Part shown: one piece after another, positions 46,870 through 55,082 of the stretch
Numbering within the stretch: position 1 is the first letter of the stretch
Layout of the letters: each line of letters opens with the position of its first letter
Assembly (NCBI RefSeq): GCF_028745505.1
Contig: NZ_JAQZZL010000003.1
Coordinates: forward strand, 1-64,000
Reading direction: 5' to 3'
From: Lentisphaera marina
Lineage (GTDB): Bacteria > Verrucomicrobiota > Lentisphaeria > Lentisphaerales > Lentisphaeraceae
Length of the DNA: 64,000 nucleotides
Notes under the pieces: model-generated
Databases searched by the model: none
Told to the model about the DNA's origin: nothing
What the model saw: the letters and a program-made list of their open reading frames with translations, nothing else
Program-made: the position numbers and the translations under genes

Positions 46870-47364
46870 ATGAAAAATGCACTAGAAGCAAGTATCATCC
46901 TTAATGAAGTTTTAATTGTAAGTTTCCTATGGCCTCGAGGTGAAGTTCAATGTATTTCAAAAGATGCTACTTATACTGCATCGTCAGTATCGAAAAATAG
47001 GTTTCATTCAGTCTTAATGACAAGTGAGGGCCCTTTATATGATGAGCAGTTTGCCTTCCATACTAATAAGATCCAAGACCTTTACATTATAATTGACCTC
47101 TGCAAACTTAAAAAAATAGAATCTCTATACATCAAAAATAGAACCGGCCCACCTATCTCTACCCAAGAAGGAGGCGTATCAGTCTGGCTATCAAATACTT
47201 CTGAATTTGAAGATCAACCTGACTGGAAAGCAGAAAAAACTCAAAATGATTGGACTGTAAAATTACCTCAAACAACATCTTCACGTTTCATCAAATTGGG
47301 CCTACTTGGTAAAAATAAAGTTTTTCACTTAGCACAAGTTAAGGTATTTGGCTGGGACAAATAA
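46870..47364 (+). CDS. Discoidin-like (F5/8 type C) domain protein, 164 aa
   Basis: Residues about 30-164 look like a galactose-binding-like discoidin domain: an opening strand with YTASSVSKN, central FHTNKIQDLYIIIDLCKLKKIESLYIKN and the closing RFIKLGLLGKNKVFHLAQVKVFGW. Such domains bind carbohydrate or cell surfaces. The N-terminus is only weakly signal-like, so export is unclear, and the protein may be a detached piece of a larger one. It sits in the repeat-rich accessory region just before gene fragments. Confidence 0.55.
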   Translation: MKNALEASIILNEVLIVSFLWPRGEVQCISKDATYTASSVSKNRFHSVLMTSEGPLYDEQFAFHTNKIQDLYIIIDLCKLKKIESLYIKNRTGPPISTQEGGVSVWLSNTSEFEDQPDWKAEKTQNDWTVKLPQTTSSRFIKLGLLGKNKVFHLAQVKVFGWDK

Positions 47365-47384
47365 ATACACGATTAACCAGTTAA

Positions 47385-47594
47385 CGATGTATTAAGATAT
47401 TTGACGAGACCGCAGGTATGGGCGTCGATGATTCCGAGATCACTCTCACCTACATCCGTTCTCCCTACCGCAAATCTAATGAACTCATCCTCGCCCACAA
47501 GACTTTCGAGTTTCCAAAGAAATTCGACGTCGTCGCCCTCTACGTCCAACTCGAAACCCTTGCTCATAGCAACATCCAAAAACTCAATGAGTAG
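47385..47594 (+). pseudogene. Gene remnant or very small gene
   Basis: An open frame of 69 codons, with an internal ATG at 47418 giving 58 residues, reads like the C-terminal end of a real protein (ITLTYIRSPYRKSNELILAH). The codons are C-ending and more ordered than the surroundings. No ribosome binding site at a sensible distance precedes the ATG. I read it as the 3' end of a deleted gene; the family is not recognised. Confidence 0.35.
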
Positions 47595-48096
47595 GTTTTA
47601 GGGGAAGGTTTTTACCTGAGGAATGCTGTGCTCCTTAAGAGTAGATGAATTATGAATTGGGCGCTGCCCCCTTCGTACTACCCCTGCAAGGAGTCGCGAC
47701 TCCTTGACCAGCGGATATCAATTTCAATCTGTAGATAATTATTCTCTGAAACGCCTGGCGAAGGATTGGGCCTCGTCCGAGGCCTTTAATATTTTTATAA
47801 CCCATAATTTTCATGGAGCAGTCGAGGTAAGCAGAGTCTGAAGTAATCAACGCCAATAAATCACATGATTTTCACTAACACTCATTTATTTAGTATGTAG
47901 AAACCCGCACATCTTATTAAAAATCGTGTAAAAATCGTTTTAACGCACCTAAACAATATCAGTTTTTATTTTTATAATTAGTTTAAAATGAATTATTTGC
48001 ATAAAAATAATCCAATAAATACCTAAATCCTGCTAACAGTTTTCTAATCAAAAAAGCTTAAAATGAAATCAACTTTAAAAAAAAGGTATGTACGCG
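47595..48096. other. Intergenic region upstream of the exosortase operon
   Basis: It holds the minus-strand structured repeat at 47660-47714, with a 20-bp perfect palindrome (47687-47706), and a G/C-rich inverted repeat GGCCTCGtcCGAGGCC near 47767-47783. From about 47860 it becomes very AT-rich and must contain the operon promoter; I cannot place the boxes with confidence. Confidence 0.5.
47660..47714 (-). repeat. Structured dispersed repeat, copy D
   Basis: On the minus strand it runs CCGCTGGTC, hairpin CAAGGAGT-CGCG-ACTCCTTG, then CAGGGG..GGGGGCAGCGCC, aligning with copy B at 221-280. Stem changes G-to-A and A-to-G are matched by C-to-T and T-to-C on the other arm. Confidence 0.6.
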
Positions 48097-48930
48097 ATGT
48101 TTAAATCATCCAAGTTCTTAACAAAAACAATAGTATCTGGAACAATGTTATTGTTTACTCAATTACTATACGCACAATCAACTTTGGTTACTATTACAGA
48201 AGATGCTACCGCTACTACTAGTTCACTGTCAAATACAGATTTATATGACTTTAATGATCTAAGTAATGGTTTAAACTCAAATGTTTCATGGGATGGTGTT
48301 GGTTCTTTTGACCAAGTATATGTACGTGAAGCCAATAGGTTTGGTGGCGCTGTAGACGAAAGCACTGGGCAAGGATCAAGATTCTCTTATGTCAAAAGTG
48401 CTTATAATATAGAATCGAGTACTTTAACCTTAGACAATTCAAGTTCTTATTTTGGAATGTGGTGGTCCGCAGGTGACTCAGCTAACCTTTTAACTTTCTA
48501 CAACAATGATAACGTAGTTGCCCAATACACAACGCAGTCAATGTTTGGTAGCCTTAACTTAAGTCAAGATTACTACGGCAATCCGCTCACTGGAGGAAAT
48601 GGTGGTGAACCCTACGCCTTCATAAATTTCTTTGGCGATGCCGAAACATCTTGGAACAAAATAGAACTTACTCAACTTGGTGGTGGAGGATTTGAATCAG
48701 ATAACTACACCACTCGTATAGAAACATTTAATCCTGATACCGACAGCCAAGAAGCTCTTGGCACAATAATAGCTGAAGTTTCAGGTACTGAAACTACCAA
48801 CCTAGATGCTCCATCAGAAAACTGGGAATGGGCTTTTGAAGAAAGTGCCCCAGGCGCACCTACTCCACCAATTTTTGCTTTAATGTTCTTCATCGCAGCC
48901 ATCATAAAAACAAAATTTCTAGGCATATAG
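48097..48930 (+). CDS. Exported PEP-CTERM-like protein, exosortase target
   Basis: A signal peptide (MFKSSKFLTKTIVSGTMLLF...AQS) leads to a mainly beta mature protein with segments typical of PEP-CTERM proteins: SSSYFGMWWSAGDSANLLTFYN, YAFINFFG and a late FESDNYTT. The C-terminus is tripartite: PGAPTPP, a hydrophobic helix (IFALMFFIAAII) and KTK. The ATG at 48097 has AAGGT nine bases upstream; an ATG at 48088 abuts that site and is rejected. The exosortase gene follows after 7 bp. It is probably cleaved and attached to a surface polymer or lipid. Confidence 0.82.
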   Translation: MFKSSKFLTKTIVSGTMLLFTQLLYAQSTLVTITEDATATTSSLSNTDLYDFNDLSNGLNSNVSWDGVGSFDQVYVREANRFGGAVDESTGQGSRFSYVKSAYNIESSTLTLDNSSSYFGMWWSAGDSANLLTFYNNDNVVAQYTTQSMFGSLNLSQDYYGNPLTGGNGGEPYAFINFFGDAETSWNKIELTQLGGGGFESDNYTTRIETFNPDTDSQEALGTIIAEVSGTETTNLDAPSENWEWAFEESAPGAPTPPIFALMFFIAAIIKTKFLGI

Positions 48931-48937
48931 AGGTAGC

Positions 48938-50356
48938 ATGTCTAGCGGAGAGGAGCAAGCAGAGGGCAATCACCCACTCTGGAAGGGTTTGCTTCCTTTA
49001 GTTATTTTATCTACTCTATCATCACTCGACACCGTAGTTGATATTTACGGTGCAATTTGTAGGCCCATAGCACTATTTATAATAAGTCTCACTGGCTTAA
49101 TTGTAAGTGATCAAGGAACCAGCTTCACTGTAGCTCACTTAAATATACCATGGACAAGAGACTGTGCTGGTATGAACACACTACTCGTTCTTCTAGCCAT
49201 ATACGCATGGATGAATCGAAACACTGAACAGAACTCTCGTTATTGGCTCAAAATGCTTTGTGTCATCCCACTAGCTATCATTTCCAATGTACTAAGAGTC
49301 TTAACTTTAGTGGGCTATCGCTACCTATTTTTCCCTGAAGTCGAATCTCCACAAATGCATTATTTTTGGGGTTTATTTTGGTTGATCCCCTTTGCACTCT
49401 TTACCATACCTGCCAGTACCGAGCCCTCAAAAAAATCACTCTGCTTTGAACTCTTACATATCTCAGCCGTTGTTGGACTAATTGCACCACTTCTGAACCT
49501 GAGCAACCACTGGATTACTGCAGTTGGGGTTTTGTTTCTTCTTCTAAATAGTAAATTTAAAAGTGATGATGAACCTTACGATGCAAAAATTCTAATCATA
49601 TGGATCACTGCTGCCCTGACTATAAGCTGGTCAGGAATAGAGTCTCTATGGTTGCCCTGGTTGTTAGTATGCCCACTAACAATTAATTCTAAGTGGCTGT
49701 TTAGTTATTCAGGCTTTGGATGCTTAGCTACTTCATCACCTCTTTTTGTTCTCATTCCCTATGCGAGTATTTGTGCTGGTGCCATCTTCTTTTTTACAAT
49801 TATGAATTGGCCAAAAGTAAAAACACCAGAAACAACTACCCAGTCTCCGCCTAAGATATCAAAACTTCGAAGTCTGCTCAGTTCAAGCTTAGCTCTACTA
49901 CTCTTTCTTCCCTTCGTTGCATCAATTTTATTCAATTCTGTATCCGATAATCTACAACCGCCCCCCACTATGAATAAGAAAATTATTCAGGGCATGGGCT
50001 ATCAACTACAACTTAACAATCAATCCCCTAAACTCGGTCTTCTATGGTATGATCCTCAAGGAAGTAATAGGCACCATGCCCTAGAAGTCTGCCTGCAATA
50101 TCGCGGAATTTATTTAGAAAGCACTGAAGTCAGCTCAGTAAAAACTGATGGTGAACGCTGGTTTACTGAGTTTTTTATCGTTAAAAACAAACTCGTTTCA
50201 AACCATAATGATTATATATGGCAGACCCTAGGATTTCGTAAAAATCCAGGAATTCATATCATACTCGTTGCCAATAAAAAAGATTACAGCGCGACAAACT
50301 TTGAAGAAGAAGCACAGGCAATTGTTAATCAATTATATAAAGCCATAAATAGTTAA
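48938..50356 (+). CDS. Exosortase with C-terminal EpsI-like domain
   Basis: A polytopic membrane cysteine transpeptidase-like protein. Catalytic residues visible are Cys76 in RDCAGMN, Arg120 in NVLRV and His141 in QMHYFWG, the spacing of exosortases. About ten helices follow in total. After a helix at about 312-331, the last 140 residues are extracytoplasmic and resemble EpsI/DUF3485 (LLWYDPQGSNRHHALEVCLQYRG; ending IVNQLYKAINS), which is usually a separate gene. It is expected to cleave the PTPP tail of the adjacent target. GAGGT precedes the start. Asn80 replaces the more common Ser of CAGxxS. Confidence 0.85.
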   Translation: MSSGEEQAEGNHPLWKGLLPLVILSTLSSLDTVVDIYGAICRPIALFIISLTGLIVSDQGTSFTVAHLNIPWTRDCAGMNTLLVLLAIYAWMNRNTEQNSRYWLKMLCVIPLAIISNVLRVLTLVGYRYLFFPEVESPQMHYFWGLFWLIPFALFTIPASTEPSKKSLCFELLHISAVVGLIAPLLNLSNHWITAVGVLFLLLNSKFKSDDEPYDAKILIIWITAALTISWSGIESLWLPWLLVCPLTINSKWLFSYSGFGCLATSSPLFVLIPYASICAGAIFFFTIMNWPKVKTPETTTQSPPKISKLRSLLSSSLALLLFLPFVASILFNSVSDNLQPPPTMNKKIIQGMGYQLQLNNQSPKLGLLWYDPQGSNRHHALEVCLQYRGIYLESTEVSSVKTDGERWFTEFFIVKNKLVSNHNDYIWQTLGFRKNPGIHIILVANKKDYSATNFEEEAQAIVNQLYKAINS

Positions 50357-50425
50357 TTACAGAAAATAATTTCCTTGTAACTAACGATCCTGGAGATTTA
50401 TACCAGATAGTTTAAAAGTATTGCT

Positions 50426-50460
50426 GCTGGTCAAGGAGCTGCCTAATTCGGGGCAGCTGT
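50426..50460 (+). repeat. Structured dispersed repeat, partial copy E
   Basis: The 13-mer GCTGGTCAAGGAG is shared with copy D, in opposite orientation. The following sequence keeps a GGGGCAGC element but has lost the second arm of hairpin 1. Copies D and E bracket the exosortase operon. Confidence 0.45.
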
Positions 50461-50472
50461 TCAACTCCAGTA

Positions 50473-50598
50473 AGCGCCACCATTTTTCCCAAAGAATTAG
50501 AAGCCTCCGCTATCCTCGTAGTAGACCGCCAATTCCCCAGCGATCATTCCGCCCTACTTATAGAATTCAAATGGAACCCTCAGCCTACCAAGCCTTAG
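50473..50598 (+). pseudogene. C-terminal remnant, possibly endonuclease/exonuclease/phosphatase family
   Basis: The frame reads SATIFPKELEASAILVVDRQ followed by FPSDHSALLIEFKWN before its stop. The SDH-hydrophobic-F pattern is the usual last motif of DNase I-like (EEP) enzymes, where the His is catalytic. There is no start codon or upstream part, so it is a leftover of a deleted gene. Confidence 0.4.
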
Positions 50599-50702
50599 TT
50601 TAAATCACCACTAAATTACTTGAACTTAACTGTTCGATTAAATATTCTCCCACAAAAAGTTAGATGATTTACACTAAAAAACCGTACCTACGAAAATAAC
50701 TC

Positions 50703-51554
50703 TTACTTCAATAATGATTTAAATTCTTCGAAGTTTTTGAAGTCACCACTCTCTTGCCAAGCGGCTCCGGCGTAATAAGTAAAAGTTTCACCTGAACGAA
50801 TTTTGGTGGTGAGCAAATAATGATCATGGGCTTCAAGGGACTCAACTATATGATCAAGTACCTGAATGGCGGAATAGATTCTCTGTTTCTTGTCGGCGAG
50901 TTCACTATAGGCCCAGGCATTAACGAATTTCGCAAGTTCTTGTCCTTCATTATGCGATTGACGCAAACCTACTACTACAAGGATTTCTTCAGCTCCTTCG
51001 ATCTCGAATCGACATTCAATTTTATTAAAATAAGAACCACGTTCAAGAGTAATAAGCTTGGTTTCTGTTATTTTTGCATTGCCAACTTGGAGCTCAGGAA
51101 AATCGAGTTCAAATACAATGCGTTTGGGCCCCTGCTCTAGGATACGGCTCTTAATCCAGTACTCAGTACAATAGAGCTGATCATTATGCAAAAACCCTAG
51201 GCCTCCAGCACCCAAGGTGCGACCAACTTTATAGAAATCTGCGCCCTCACCACGATCGGTGTGATAATCTTCGCCGGCATCATTGCGCACATACCAAAGA
51301 TCAATAATGGGGTAATCCACTTTCTTCGTCCAGATATCAATCCCACTCAAAACGCCCCCTGCTTTACCACATTCGGGCCCATACATACGAAAGGCAATCT
51401 TATCGTTTTCCCAAGTAAAGTCATCTTGACGCTCAGGTGCATGACGCCCATAGCATAAAACACTATAATCAACATCTTTTGAGTTCTCACATCTATCAGA
51501 GCTCTGACAGCTCGCCAAAATTCCAGCCAACAATAATAACATCAATTTTTTCAT
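50703..51554 (-). CDS. DUF4861 lipoprotein
   Basis: A lipobox (LLLAGILASCQSS, Cys16) predicts lipid attachment. The mature protein carries DUF4861 signatures: RHAPERQDDFTWENDKIAFRMYG, SGIDIWTKKVDYPIIDLWY, DYHTDRGEGADFYKVG and GGLG. The family occurs in polysaccharide-degradation loci and is usually annotated as of unknown function; a carbohydrate-active beta-sandwich is likely. It is the last gene of the uronate cluster on this strand. Confidence 0.82.
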   Translation of the reverse strand: MKKLMLLLLAGILASCQSSDRCENSKDVDYSVLCYGRHAPERQDDFTWENDKIAFRMYGPECGKAGGVLSGIDIWTKKVDYPIIDLWYVRNDAGEDYHTDRGEGADFYKVGRTLGAGGLGFLHNDQLYCTEYWIKSRILEQGPKRIVFELDFPELQVGNAKITETKLITLERGSYFNKIECRFEIEGAEEILVVVGLRQSHNEGQELAKFVNAWAYSELADKKQRIYSAIQVLDHIVESLEAHDHYLLTTKIRSGETFTYYAGAAWQESGDFKNFEEFKSLLK

Positions 51555-51612
51555 TTCTTTCTCCTTAATATTTAAAATTCATCTTCGAAAAGAAAACTTT
51601 TTGAGAAAAGGC

Positions 51613-51657
51613 CCTGCCGGACGGGCAAAACATTCTCATCCGCCCCTATGGCAATAG
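51613..51657 (+). repeat. Inverted repeat flanking a sulfatase gene, left arm
   Basis: It contains CCGGACGGGCAAAA and ATCCGCCCCTATGGCAATAG, both repeated exactly in reverse complement at 53309-53352. The arms are about 1.65 kb apart with the sulfatase gene between. Confidence 0.75.
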
Positions 51658-51761
51658 TCTCGAGCTCATCTTCCAAAAAATTTTACACTTATACTTTTTA
51701 CCCGAACTAACATAGGAAATGTGACATCACCCTTGCACAAAAATTCTTGAAGGGAGAGTTT

Positions 51762-51795
51762 GAGAGGGAAACTTCTTCTAAGAAGTTTCCCTCTC
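51762..51795. repeat. Perfect hairpin, family GAGAGGGAAACTTCTT
   Basis: Sixteen-base arms GAGAGGGAAACTTCTT / AAGAAGTTTCCCTCTC lie just after the sulfatase stop. No T run follows on the minus strand, so classical termination is not obvious. The same hairpin recurs at 53174-53209. Confidence 0.65.
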
Positions 51796-51811
51796 ATAAA
51801 TCCCATAAAAT

Positions 51812-53161
51812 TTAGAACTTCATCCACTCGCGTAGGCGCATATTTTTTTGTTCATCGGTGAGGTAATCTGTTTTGCGAAATTCGGCTTCTTCATGGGTAG
51901 CAATCCACTGATTAAGAGCCGCGTTGAGTTCTTGAACTCGATCTTTTGCGGACTCCGCTAAATTGTTGCTCTCACTGGGATCGGCTGCTAAGTCAAAGAG
52001 CCAGAATTTAGGACCACTTGAATAATCTATACGAATCAATTTCTGATTCCCTCTACGCATAGCAAAAATCTCCTGACTCGCCCAGAATAAATCTCGCTCA
52101 GCAATCTTTTCGTCCTTTAATAGGGGACTTAGGATATCCTGACCATCAAGCTTTTCATTTTCTATTCCAGCTAAGCTCATAAGCGAGCTCCCTATATCGA
52201 GAGAAATGATGGGGCTTTCGTTTTTACCTGGCTTAATTTTATTCGGCCAGCTAATAATTGTCGGTACACGAAGGCCACCTTCCGAGAGTCCGCCCTTTCC
52301 ACCACGAAGTATCCCATTCTTGCTAAAGTTGGAGTAAGCACCGCCATTATCATTCAAAAACCAAATGAGCGTCTTCTTTTCTAGACCTAAGTCTTTTAAG
52401 GAAGTTTGTAAACGTCCGATATTATCATCCATCGATTTTGTCATGGCCGCAAGAATTTGGCGATTGGGATCTTTGATTTTATCGAAGAACTTGAGGTCTT
52501 CTTGCTTCGCATGCATGGGAGTATGAACTGCAGAATATGCCAAATAAATAAAAAATGGCTTCTTACGATTTTGTTCAATATAGCTGATGGCATCATCGGT
52601 GAGTAAATCCGTCATATACATATCTTTAGGCTCATTGATGAACTTGCCATTACGCTCGAGCCTGTAGGCAGGCGTTTTCCTTTCCTCTGCCTCGAGTGGA
52701 AAAAAGGAACGATGCCCCGCCGCAAAGCCGAAGAAATAATCAAAGCCACGTTGATTTGGATGAAAGCGTCGTTCATGGCCCAAATGCCACTTGCCAAAGG
52801 CCGCGGTTTTGTAACCCGCTTCTTGCATATAATTAGCAATCGTTTTTTGCGAAGTTCGCAAGCCAAAAGAATGCGTATAATTATGTGGCAAGTTTAAGTG
52901 GAAGCCGAGTCTCTGTTGGTATTTTCCTGTGATCAGACCGGCACGACTTGGTGCACACATGCAGGCCGTCACATAGGCATTGGAAAATTGAACTCCGCCC
53001 TGAGCTAGTTGGTCAAGATTTGGAGTTTTAAATTCTTGGCTCCCCATAAATCCAAAATCAGCATAGCCCGCATCATCAGCCAAAATGACGATGACATTGG
53101 GTTTTTCTGCCTTTGCAAAAGGCGCAAAACCAAGTATCAAAACATAAAATAATTTTTTCAT
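51812..53161 (-). CDS. Secreted sulfatase (formylglycine-dependent)
   Basis: A type I sulfatase of 449 residues. The ATG at 53161 starts a signal peptide (MKKLFYVLILGFAPFAKA); an in-frame ATG at 53257 would add 32 charged residues read through a repeat hairpin and is rejected. Cys69 in CAPSRAGLITGK is converted to formylglycine by a maturase not in this window. Metal ligands appear in ILADDAG and FLNDNGGAYSN. It resembles N-acetylgalactosamine-6-sulfatase/arylsulfatase groups. In context it probably desulfates lyase products of a glycosaminoglycan. Confidence 0.93.
   Translation of the reverse strand: MKKLFYVLILGFAPFAKAEKPNVIVILADDAGYADFGFMGSQEFKTPNLDQLAQGGVQFSNAYVTACMCAPSRAGLITGKYQQRLGFHLNLPHNYTHSFGLRTSQKTIANYMQEAGYKTAAFGKWHLGHERRFHPNQRGFDYFFGFAAGHRSFFPLEAEERKTPAYRLERNGKFINEPKDMYMTDLLTDDAISYIEQNRKKPFFIYLAYSAVHTPMHAKQEDLKFFDKIKDPNRQILAAMTKSMDDNIGRLQTSLKDLGLEKKTLIWFLNDNGGAYSNFSKNGILRGGKGGLSEGGLRVPTIISWPNKIKPGKNESPIISLDIGSSLMSLAGIENEKLDGQDILSPLLKDEKIAERDLFWASQEIFAMRRGNQKLIRIDYSSGPKFWLFDLAADPSESNNLAESAKDRVQELNAALNQWIATHEEAEFRKTDYLTDEQKNMRLREWMKF
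51947..51959. repeat. 13-bp palindrome, near copy (in sulfatase)
   Basis: TGCGGACTCCGCT, one mismatch from the exact motif, again in the frame that encodes Ala-Glu-Ser-Ala. Confidence 0.5.
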
Positions 53162-53173
53162 AAAGAATATCTT

Positions 53174-53209
53174 CGAGAGGGAAACTTCTTGAAAGAAGTT
53201 TTCCTCTCG
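53174..53209. repeat. Hairpin GAGAGGGAAACTTCTT, second copy
   Basis: CGAGAGGGAAACTTCTT-gaa-AGAAGTTTTCCTCTCG lies in the 5' leader of the sulfatase mRNA, 12 bp before the start codon, and could affect its translation. Confidence 0.65.
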
Positions 53210-53308
53210 AGCTCTCCTTTCAAAAACTTTTGGAAAACTAATCATTTCTATCTCCAATATAATTTCTCTTTAAGCTGAACGCTAAAATTTTTGAGGGTGG
53301 AGTTTGAG

Positions 53309-53352
53309 CTATTGCCATAGGGGCGGATAAATCTTTTTGCCCGTCCGGTAGG
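53309..53352 (-). repeat. Inverted repeat flanking a sulfatase gene, right arm
   Basis: The reverse complement carries CCGGACGGGCAAAA and ATCCGCCCCTATGGCAATAG, as in the left arm at 51613-51657; about 38 of 45 positions agree overall. Confidence 0.75.
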
Positions 53353-53386
53353 ACTTTTAAAAGTTCCCTTCTCATAAAACCATCAC

Positions 53387-54148
53387 CTACCTCGACAACC
53401 AGCCACCATCGACGGCAATAGTGTAGCCCTGGAGGTAGGATGCTGCTTCTGAAGCAAGAAAGACACAGGCACCCTGCAAGTCTTCGACTTTGCCCCAGCG
53501 ACCCGCAGGAATACGCTCTAGAATCTGACGGTTACGATCGGGGTCAGCTTGTAGTGCTGCGGTATTATCCGTTGCCATATAACCAGGTGCGATGGCATTA
53601 ACATTGATGTTCTTCTCTGCCAATTCATTCGCCATGAGGCGTGTAAGTCCCATGACGGCTGACTTTGAGGCTGTGTAAGAAGGAACGCGAATTCCACCTT
53701 GGAAGGATAACATCGAGGCTACGTTAATGATCTTGCCTCCCTCATCCTGTTTCACCATTTGAGCCGATACCGCTTGTGAAAGAAAGAAAAGTGTTTTTTG
53801 ATTGACATTGATGACGTCATCCCAATCTTTTTCACTAAATTCAGCTATGGGAGCACGACGAATGATTCCGGCATTATTGACCAAAATATCTAAACGTCCA
53901 AGCTCATTCACAGTTCGATCTATAATCTCGGGAATACAGCTCTGATCTGTCAGGTCTGCTGTAATGATAATGGCTTTGCGCCCGAGAGCTTCAATTTTCT
54001 CCTTACTTTCTTGCATTGATCCACGTGCAACGAGTGCGACGTCAGCACCTGCTTCCGCTAAGCCTATGGCCATTGCTTGACCGAGCCCTTTCGAGGCTCC
54101 AGTTACGACGGCAACTTTACCATCTAATTTAAATTTATCTAAAATCAT
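53387..54148 (-). CDS. kduD: KduD-like 2-deoxy-gluconate/DKI dehydrogenase (SDR)
   Basis: A short-chain dehydrogenase of 253 residues. TGASKGLG binds NAD(P), NNAG is structural, and YTASK is the catalytic Tyr-Lys pair. In the pathway it reduces 3-deoxy-D-glycero-2,5-hexodiulosonate to 2-keto-3-deoxygluconate. The ATG at 54148 has AGTAGG upstream and follows the kduI stop by 7 bp; a longer frame to 54328 only overlaps kduI. Specificity is inferred from the kduI neighbour. Confidence 0.93.
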   Translation of the reverse strand: MILDKFKLDGKVAVVTGASKGLGQAMAIGLAEAGADVALVARGSMQESKEKIEALGRKAIIITADLTDQSCIPEIIDRTVNELGRLDILVNNAGIIRRAPIAEFSEKDWDDVINVNQKTLFFLSQAVSAQMVKQDEGGKIINVASMLSFQGGIRVPSYTASKSAVMGLTRLMANELAEKNINVNAIAPGYMATDNTAALQADPDRNRQILERIPAGRWGKVEDLQGACVFLASEAASYLQGYTIAVDGGWLSR

Positions 54149-54155
54149 TTTATAC

Positions 54156-54995
54156 CTACTTAAGCTCTTTAACTTCGATGTGATCCATATCAGTGAATTC
54201 TTGGTTTTCACCTCCCATGCCCCAGACAAAACTATAGGCACAGGTCCCCGCACCAGAATGCAGTGACCAACTAGGTGACACGACGGTTTCTTTATCTCGG
54301 GTAATGATGTGACGTGTTTCTTCTGCACTGCCCATCATATGAAAAACAGCTGAATCTTCATTGAGATTAAAGTAGGTATACACTTCTGAACGACGCTCAT
54401 GAGTATGGGGCTTCATGGTGTTCCAAACCGAACCTGGCTCAAGTACCGTTACACCCATAACTAATTGACAGCTTTTTATTCCACCATTGGCGTGAATATA
54501 CTGATAGATTGTGCGGTGATTAGAATCTTCGAGTGAGCCCATTTGTACGGGGTTTGCATCATTCTGTGTCGCCAAAGTCGTGGGATACTCTGTATGGGCG
54601 GGGTAACTCACCAAATGAAAGTAAGCTGGGTTTTTCGGATCCACACTTTCAAAGCTAACGTCTTTACTACCGCGACCAATATATAGACAATCAATATTAT
54701 TCATTTCGTATTCTTTGCCATCGACTATCACTTTGCCTGGAGCACCTAAATTGATGACTCCGGCTTCGCGGCGCTGACAAAAATATTCAGCCGCGAGTTC
54801 TTTTCCCGCTTCCAATTTTAAGGGGGCTAACGTTGGCAAAAATCCGCCGACAACAGTTCGATCCACTTCACAATAGACGAGTTCTGATTGTCCCTCTTGA
54901 AACATATTATCTAATAAGAATGTGCTGCGCAATTCTTCTGTACACATGCGTTTATATTCGTTGATACCAACTGTATATCTCGATTTCATTTTCAT
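54156..54995 (-). CDS. kduI: 5-dehydro-4-deoxy-D-glucuronate isomerase
   Basis: A cupin isomerase of 279 residues that interconverts 4-deoxy-L-threo-5-hexosulose uronate and 3-deoxy-D-glycero-2,5-hexodiulosonate, the product formed from unsaturated uronates. KPHTHERRSE supplies two His and the Glu zinc ligands. GSKDVSFESVDPKNPAYFHLVS is characteristic. A second Met at residue 3 is an alternative start. Confidence 0.96.
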   Translation of the reverse strand: MKMKSRYTVGINEYKRMCTEELRSTFLLDNMFQEGQSELVYCEVDRTVVGGFLPTLAPLKLEAGKELAAEYFCQRREAGVINLGAPGKVIVDGKEYEMNNIDCLYIGRGSKDVSFESVDPKNPAYFHLVSYPAHTEYPTTLATQNDANPVQMGSLEDSNHRTIYQYIHANGGIKSCQLVMGVTVLEPGSVWNTMKPHTHERRSEVYTYFNLNEDSAVFHMMGSAEETRHIITRDKETVVSPSWSLHSGAGTCAYSFVWGMGGENQEFTDMDHIEVKELK

Positions 54996-55026
54996 TTCCT
55001 TTTTTATTTATAAAGCTTTCTCATTG

Positions 55027-55077
55027 AGGAGCGCTTTGCTCCTCTAATTTGTAGCAGGATGCCGAACATCCTGCACT
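55027..55077. repeat. Tandem hairpins between GH105 gene and kduI
   Basis: GAGGAGC-gctttGCTCCTC is followed at once by GCAGGATG-ccgaa-CATCCTGC. They lie between co-directional genes, without T runs, and could be an mRNA processing or stability element or another dispersed repeat. Confidence 0.55.
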
Positions 55078-55082
55078 CTCTC

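Larger units (their letters stand above)
50357..50702. other. Intergenic region with repeat and gene fragment
   Basis: It contains a partial structured repeat (GCTGGTCAAGGAG at 50426-50438 with a small AGCTGCC/GGGGCAGCT hairpin) and a 42-codon protein fragment (50473-50598). No intact gene was found. Confidence 0.5.

Noticed and set aside
47687..47706. 20-bp perfect palindrome as a terminator
   Set aside because: No T run on either side; it is hairpin 1 of the structured repeat family.
50421..50603. 60-codon plus-strand frame
   Set aside because: A different frame of the same segment (50473-50598) reads as a recognisable protein C-terminus; this one is rich in Arg, Ser and Pro like a shadow.
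53162..53257. N-terminal extension of the sulfatase
   Set aside because: The extra 32 residues are charged, precede a good signal peptide and are encoded by a repeat hairpin.
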